A stretch of 64,000 nucleotides of DNA. Source: Microstegium vimineum. Lineage: Eukaryota > Streptophyta > Magnoliopsida > Poales > Poaceae. The stretch covers positions 10,056,262 through 10,120,261 of the forward strand of contig CM039139.1 of NCBI GenBank assembly GCA_022036555.1, written 5' to 3'. This document shows positions 58,239 to 64,000 of this stretch, piece by piece; the stretch's first letter is position 1, and every line of letters begins with the position of its first letter. The position numbers and the translations under genes are program-made. Below the pieces are notes generated by a model that was given only the letters and a program-made list of their open reading frames with translations, was not told the origin of the DNA and did not search any database.

Positions 58239-58846
58239 GTATACTTCTCTTTGAAAATATTGAACGAGCGAGATAAAAAATAATGACTTTGTAAGTGTAT
58301 TATTCACCTGTATCAACACTGGTCCATATCCATTTTTTTTTTTGGTCCGTCTCCCTGTAACTATTGGATAGTGAAGAATTTCTTCCGTCCGGACCCATAC
58401 AAGTTTGAATAGCTCTGTACCGTGATATGGGGTCCGATTCCAAAACATATTAGAATGTGTATGTGAGCTGGACTCATAAGTCGTGCTTGTATGTTTGTCC
58501 GTTGTTAATTACTGTCTACCAGTTCAAATAGAAAAAAATATTCTTATTCACACTTCTATCAGCCCTAAACAAATTCTGTTTTTTCATCGGTGGAATAAGA
58601 GGTTTCTTGGTTTGATCTGTTGTAGAATAAGGATATTAAAATATTATAATAAAATTATAAAGAATAGAAAAATATTAGGAAAGGTGTCAAATATGACACC
58701 GATTCCTTTATGTTCAATTTACATTTATGGTGAATAATTATTTAGTTGATATAAAGTTCTCTAATTAAACCAAATAAAAAAACTAATAACTTTAATTAAT
58801 CACGCAATAATATGTCCCGTTGCAACGTACGGACATGTTTTGCTAG

Positions 58847-59512
58847 TAATAGTTTAATTCGGCTCAATCTAACAAAAGGTGGAGAAATTAATTGTTTTTA
58901 TCAGGAGAGGCCTGAGGGGATCGGATGCTACGTACTCCTAAAAACGTCAAAACAGGCCCATGCATGCTACGGAAGCCAACCAAACTGAAAGTAAGAAGCG
59001 GGTAGATGTGCTGTAAAATAGGCCCATGCTCGTAGAAGCAGACACGGGCCGGGTGACAGGAAAGAATTTGCAACGGGTCTTGAAGCAGACATGGGCCGCA
59101 TGACGGGAAACAATCCGCGACGCCACCCTGGTCGGATGCTATCCGAACCCGCAAACGTCGCCCGCTGGTCGCCCTCGATCCTACCCAACTTCCAACTTGC
59201 TAGGTTGGGACTGAGCTGCAATTTGGCGGCGACAACGACGACCTGCGACCGCAATGAACTTGACTTCTCTTCTAAAGTTTAGGTATAGATAAAGTTATTA
59301 GCTTATAATTTTTTTTTCTACAATTTCACGCATTAGAGCAAAGTAGATAGTATAATAAGCAAGTCCACACACAAGCCTACGTCTATTTTATCCAAATTCA
59401 ATTTTCTCAAAAACAATTATAGTAGTGATGACCTACTATTAAAGTACTCAACCACAAACAAGAGGCTAGCAATTACTCTACTTGTCCTAAATAACTAAAG
59501 CAACTAAACTTT
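58847..59512. other. Intergenic, no gene seen
   Basis: Short frames only. A moderately GC-rich part (58900-59270) has no known domain. Confidence 0.4.
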
Positions 59513-59763
59513 GGCCTTGTTTATATGTAAAAAGTTTTTGAAAAAAATAATATTGTAGCATTTTTATTTGCATTTAGTAATTATTGTTCAACTATAGAAC
59601 TATAGAGTATCTAGGTTCAAAGGATTCGTCTCGTAAATTACAAGCAAACCGTGTAATTAATTATTTTTTTACCTATATCTAAGACTCCATTTATGCGTCC
59701 AAAGATTAGATGTAACGGAGAATCATGTAAAATTTTGGAATTTTGAAGGTAACTAAACAATGT
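59513..59763. mobile_element. MITE with GGCCTTGTTTA termini
   Basis: Starts GGCCTTGTTTATATG and ends GGTAACTAAACAATGTCT, an imperfect inverse. The body has GATTCGTCTCGTAAATTACA and GTGTAATTAATTA, the core of the most common MITE group in Andropogoneae. Related to the element at 31873-32125. Confidence 0.65.
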
Positions 59764-61031
59764 CTTACTACTCTACCCATTCGCACTACAATACATCTAT
59801 AGAGCTAAACTAGCAAGTAAGCAACTAGTACACAAGCTAACAAAAAACAAGAAAGTAAATGTGCAAGTATAAAAATGCAAATCGAATCGGGCAGGTGACA
59901 ACAAAATTTATCCCTTAGGTTGCAATATTTGTTGACAACAAACTTTCTCGTTGAGGCGAGTTTCAATGTGTCACATACTACCAAGATGCTCAAACTTGAC
60001 CTCAACATGAGTGTCGCAAGAATCAAGATCAACAAGGAGCACCCTAACTACCATCAAAAGTTCCAATAGAGTTGCTCTTCGCGATCTCTCGCGGAGTAAG
60101 CACAAGGGCCCATTATAATCACTAATCAGAGGTGGTCAACAATCACCGAGTAACTCATCTATGATCCTCCAATCACCAAGCCATCTATGTGGCAGCAACC
60201 ACCAAAAGTAACAACGTACCACTAGATGCAAATACCCAAAGCAAATGCACTAGATCTATCTCAATCTCACTTTAGATCAATCATCAACAAGTAAGGGATA
60301 TGAGTGTGCGGAGGTGTTTTCAAGAGCTCAATGAAATGTGTATTCAGTTCGGAGGACAAAAGAGTGTCCAAGGAACGACCACACCCTCTCTATGCAATAT
60401 GCAATGCGTGAATAAGTAACTATAGACTAACATTAAAATTCTACTTAGTCAAACTAAGTCATCACATGACATCAATTAGAAGCCATCTGATATGCTAACT
60501 ACAACAGTTGTTTATCAAGAAGCTAATTGAATATAAATATGCAAATCAAGAAGAGAAAACCTTATAGATCATAAATAAACACAAAGTTCATGTTGTTTAA
60601 TAGCCAATGATTTCTTTGAACAAGAGCCCTGATACTATTTGACAAAAAGAAAAAAATAAATTGGACGAACACACAAACCACGTCACGATGGCTATTTAAC
60701 CGAAGTAGCCATAGTTATTCTAGACTAAAACATATCGCTATGGCGCCAGAATCCTCGCCTTCGCCATAATTAGACATGGTTTTTTTGTGGCTGGCGTCCA
60801 AACACGTTTCTAGTGGCGCTACATGCTCCACAGCCGGTAGTGAGTCTCAATTCTCAAAGCTTGGCAGCAAAAAGGCCCGATAGACCATGATAATTTAGGG
60901 TTAACCTCCCCATCGTACCAAAGAAACTATTCACCTCAAACCCCACCATGGGAAGGAGCACTGCGGTTTGCAATGCATTGCATCAATCGGTGTCCATCCT
61001 CGTGTGCCACACTTATTTTTCTCTCTCTCCT
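59764..61031. other. Intergenic, no gene seen
   Basis: A-rich on the plus strand with no sustained frame; possibly old retroelement DNA, but no motif supports a class. Confidence 0.4.
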
Positions 61032-61262
61032 ACTGATCACTAGTACTCTATTATCCTAAGTTACAAGATATCTCAATAATTTTGAGGGTTAAAATATCTC
61101 AAGTTTGACTAAAATTATAAAAAATTATGATATTAAATATGTATAATGATACTTAGTTTACATTGTAAATGATAATATATTGTTATATAAGTTTTGATTA
61201 AATTTAAGATGTTTCAATATTTCAATACTCTTAAAATATTCTATAATTTGTAATGTGAGATG
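61032..61262. mobile_element. Decayed mariner/Stowaway-type MITE
   Basis: Contains CTCAAGTTTGACTAAAATTA near the start and TTTTGATTAAATTTAAGATG near the end, the paired inner words of a common grass MITE, with TACTCTATTATCC at the left. Ends are eroded. Confidence 0.4.
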
Positions 61263-61479
61263 GGTGAGTACCGAGCAACATGCAGGCTGAGCATTATTGC
61301 AATCACTAGTCGCATCAAGAAGGACGCCGATTGATTTCAGGATAACTATTACAAACAAACAAACAAAAATGCTCGTACCTGTGCTGCTGTAGATAGAGTG
61401 TGCCAGCATGTGTGCTGGTACAGGGTCTGTCCTTTTTTAGTAAGACGCAAACGTACCGGCGGCCTCGTTTCGGTGGTCT

Positions 61480-62489
61480 GATGAAATGGAACGGGGGGCA
61501 GAATTCGCACCCGAGGACGAGGATATCAGAACGATAACCCAGTTTTCCGCAGCCGCAAATCACCTGCTGGGCCCCGGTCCGCCAGGAAACGCGCGCGCCG
61601 AGGTGTCGCGCTGCGACTGGGCCGCCGCGCCGCTCCGGGGCGCTCGGTTTATTTCCACTACTTTAGTCCCGCCGTCCCGATCCTCTGGACCCGACGGCCG
61701 CGATCGCGCCACGCCGGTCCCCGAGAAGGTTCGGTGGCCCACGGTTTTCTCATCCCCGCGGCACGCACAGAAAGGAGGGGCTCATTGCATTATTCTTTTT
61801 GGATTTGCTCCACCCCCATGCCCGTGTCCATCTCAGGCTGCATCACATCATCGCCCACATCCAGCACCACCACCAGCGGCGGCGGCGCACCACCAACGGC
61901 GGCGCCATCACCAGCGCCAGCGCCAGCGCAGGCGGAGGCCCCGGCGACGCGGACCGGGTGCCGTTACTGGCCTGCTCTTCGTCAGCGGCGTCCCTTCCTG
62001 TCAAGCTAAGGTCAGCCTCGCCCTGTCCCCACTCGTTGTTTGTTCCCGCGTTGTTTCCTTCGTTTTAGCGGTCATGTGAAGCATCGGGAAAGCTGCTTCT
62101 CTCGGGTGGATTCTGGTGCCCTGATCTCTAGGCCGCGAGGACGAGAGCGAGAGGTGCTGTGTGTGTGATCGGTTATCGCGGATAGTTGCATGCCGAATTT
62201 GTGCGAGACTGCTAGAATTTTAGCCTTGTGGAAGGGGATGGGGGAACGACCGAGGAGGATCCGCTGTTGGTTGCTTCTTTACCTTACCCATGCGCTGTTT
62301 GGTTGCTTATTTACTCATGCGGTGGCGCGGATCATGCTAGTCACAGGAGCTTCTCCTCACCATTTCTGTTGTGATCAGCCTTATCTTAAATTACTTCCAC
62401 GCATGATTTCAGGCTATTTGATCCGCGTCTTCATTTGTTTCTCTACTCATTGAGGAACCCTGTCGGTTGTTAACTTATTTTTATTTTTT
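61480..62489 (+). other. Possible 5' end (leader exon and first intron) of a plus-strand gene
   Basis: 61560-62010 is CpG-rich with CT-rich and CAC/GGC-repeat sequence like a plant 5' UTR or N-terminal exon, followed by a good splice donor (CTAAG then GTCAGC at 62011) and a T/G-rich sequence ending in intron-like composition (TTGTGCGAGACTGCTAGAATTTTAG). No frame has a known domain and no downstream exon lies in the window, since a LINE fills the rest. Alternative: a GC-rich intergenic island. Confidence 0.35.
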
Positions 62490-64000
62490 TCGAACCGAGG
62501 AGTTACCCCATTTCCATTATAGAGATAACGGAAATACAGTTTTGATAGTGTATCAGACATAGGGAAAGCCAAAAGAAGAACAACATCTAAACTTACTACC
62601 AGCCGGCTCTCGTGACAGGCTAAACCCCTATTAAAGAGGAAGCGAGAAGCTGAGACAGAAACAGAAAAGAACAGGTGCTGAAGAGGCTGCAGTAACAGTT
62701 TGTTATTACATAAGAAAGCAAAGCCCCAGAAATTGGCATCAACAGAATGTCAAGCGTTTGATCTTCGAGATCCTGCCACATCATCTTGCAGCTTCTAACG
62801 GTTTCCATCCTTGTCTTCTAGCATCTTGGGTCCACCCTTTCTTGGCTTCTTGTTCATCAGCTTCACAGCAATCTGTAGCATAGTATTAACCCCAGATTCC
62901 AGCATCTCCTTGTCATTCTCTGTGAATAAACCTGCCCAGTAATTCATAAGGGCGCAGGCATGGCAAACTATTGAAATAGGGTTATGAATGGTTTTGCCTT
63001 CAAAGCATATCTAATTTCTAGTCTTCCAAATTGCCCAACAGATGGCAGCTATCCCAAGAGTATGAAACTTTTTACCATCAGGAAACCACTTATCACACCA
63101 CCTCCAGTATTGGTTCATATTTTTAGGGATATTGTCAGCACCTATACAGGTTTCTACAATAGCCCAAACAGATTTAGCAACATTACATTGGAATAACAAG
63201 TGGTCAGCAGATTCTGTCTGAGGGCAAAACAAGCAGGTGGGATCACCAGGCCATCTCCTTCTTGTCATAGTCTTTTGTTAAAATAGCATTGTTCGTCACC
63301 AACCATAAGAAGATTTTAATTTTCATTGGAATATTTCCTTTCCAAATCTTTTTATGATATCTACCAGTTTCATTCGAGGTAAGATTATTATATAAGGATT
63401 TGACTGTGAAGTGGCCCTTGCAGCCAAATCTCCACCGAACCATATCAGGTCCAGCCCTTAGATGAATATTGTTAGTGTCAATCATGATCTTCTCCCAATC
63501 AATACTCCATCTATCAACCAGCCATCTAGAAAAACTTACAGCCCTCTGATCTGCTTTTACCTGGCTTACAGTAATGTTCTTATGACAACACATGTTAAAT
63601 AAATCAGGGAAAAGAGAATTCAAAGGCTGATCATAAAGCCATTTATCTTTCCAGAACAAAGTTTTTTGCCCATCTTTGATTACAATCTTTCTCCCTTGGA
63701 GATACACATCTCTGATTTTTAGGAGATCTGACCATATTGCTGAATCTGTTTGCCTGTGTTTCACAGTGCAAACAGATTCATTTCTGAGGTATTTATATTT
63801 GATAATCTTTTGCCATAAGCCATCCTCATTCTCTAATTTCCACCACCATTTACAAAGAAGACTGACATTCATTTTTCTGATATCCTTAATACCTAAACCC
63901 CCTTTTTTCTTACTTCTGCAAATCTTAGACCAGCGGATTAAGTGGTATTTTTTCTTTGTTCCACCGCCCTGCCAGAAGAAAGTTCTCCTAAGCTTCTCCA
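62490..64000 (-). mobile_element. Second LINE, minus strand, 3' part only in the window
   Basis: On the minus strand an ORF2 C-terminus runs from the right edge to about 63011, followed by a ~500-bp 3' UTR ending GGAAATGGGGTAACTCCTCG then GTTCG plus an A-rich tail (plus-strand T run at about 62481-62496). The 5' part is beyond 64000. Confidence 0.85.
63011..64000 (-). pseudogene. LINE ORF2 C-terminus with zf-RVT, frameshifted
   Basis: Reading from the edge: LRRTFFWQGG, KKGGLGIKDIRKMNVSLLCK, then FWKDKWLYDQPLNSLFPDLF, WRFGCKGHFTVKSLYNNL, WKGNIPMKIKIFLWL and, after a frame change near 63250-63265, WPGDPTCLFCPQTESADHLL with FQCNVAKSVW. The last is the zf-RVT zinc module (C-x2-C...H-x4-C). Order and motifs match the region downstream of RT in plant L1 elements. 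It is in a different subfamily from the LINE at 44092, whose C-terminus differs in sequence. Confidence 0.88.

Larger units (their letters stand above)
56022..58846 (+). mobile_element. Non-autonomous Helitron carrying captured gene fragments
   Basis: The 5' end is TCTATATCTATACCTATTAA and the 3' end is CTAG, with the hairpin GTCCCGT-TGCAACGT-ACGGAC (58814-58834, six pairs and one bulged C) eight bases before CTAG. The element sits between A (56021) and T (58847), the Helitron insertion site, without target duplication. Length is 2825 bp. It contains no Rep/helicase. It holds a CAP-H2 fragment with introns on plus, a carboxylesterase fragment on minus and a nested SINE. The 3' end phrase CCCGTTGCAACGTACGG is a variant of that of very many grass Helitrons. 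Confidence 0.85.

Overview
This is nuclear DNA from a grass, probably a panicoid/Andropogoneae species. The basis is intron-rich genes with GT-AG introns, a dense load of grass-type transposable elements (Tat-lineage Ty3 element, L1-type LINEs, a tRNA-derived SINE with the typical grass body, Tourist/Stowaway-type MITEs, a Helitron with the grass-type terminus) and long AT-rich intergenic DNA. Nothing bacterial, viral-genomic or organellar was seen. Only two host genes can be reconstructed with confidence, both on the minus strand.

Layout. 1-13270: a decayed Ty3/gypsy element of the Tat lineage, entered inside gag, with protease, RT, two RNase H domains and integrase on the plus strand. Between pol and the 3' LTR it carries a spliced antisense gene (six exons, 9994 to about 5661, minus strand) with its own TATA box. 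It ends in a 1374-bp 3' LTR (11897-13270) and seems to be inserted just inside the end of a small Copia-like element whose LTR follows (13299-13490). 13491-16189: non-coding. 16190-19517 (minus): a telomere-repeat-binding protein of the RTBP1/TBP1 type (ubiquitin-like domain plus C-terminal Myb/telobox), eight coding exons, with a one-base frameshift in a G run just upstream of the Myb domain; its 5' UTR exon lies beyond a 931-bp intron. 20700-24780: AT-rich intergenic DNA with a Stowaway-like MITE. 24784-26397: a Copia-type solo LTR with a perfect 5-bp target duplication, inserted at the very end of a minus-strand gypsy-type LTR (26400-27690) that contains a strict 59-bp x 7 tandem array. 27691-40117: intergenic, with several MITEs.

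40118-51079 (minus): an oxysterol-binding-protein-related gene (ORP3A type). Its ten exons sum to exactly 462 codons. Its first intron is about 7 kb because an L1-type LINE (44092-50320) is inserted in the opposite orientation with a target duplication; a Tourist-like MITE sits in another intron. A long-TIR, Mutator-like element (51396-52421) begins 317 bp upstream of the ORP3A start codon.

52422-56021: GC-rich then AT-rich non-coding DNA with a 112-bp tandem repeat. 56022-58846: a non-autonomous Helitron (5' TC, 3' hairpin plus CTAG, A/T insertion site) carrying a captured, broken condensin-II CAP-H2 gene fragment with introns, an inverted carboxylesterase fragment and a nested SINE. 58847-61480: intergenic with MITE remnants. 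61480-62010 may be the 5' end of a plus-strand gene running out of the window, followed by the 3' part of a second LINE on the minus strand (about 62490-64000).

The two host genes have unrelated roles (telomere chromatin; sterol/lipid transfer at membranes). The most interesting material is the nested transposon structure: the gene-capturing Helitron, the antisense spliced gene inside the Tat element, the antisense LINE in ORP3A intron 1, and the possible inactivation of the telomere-binding protein.
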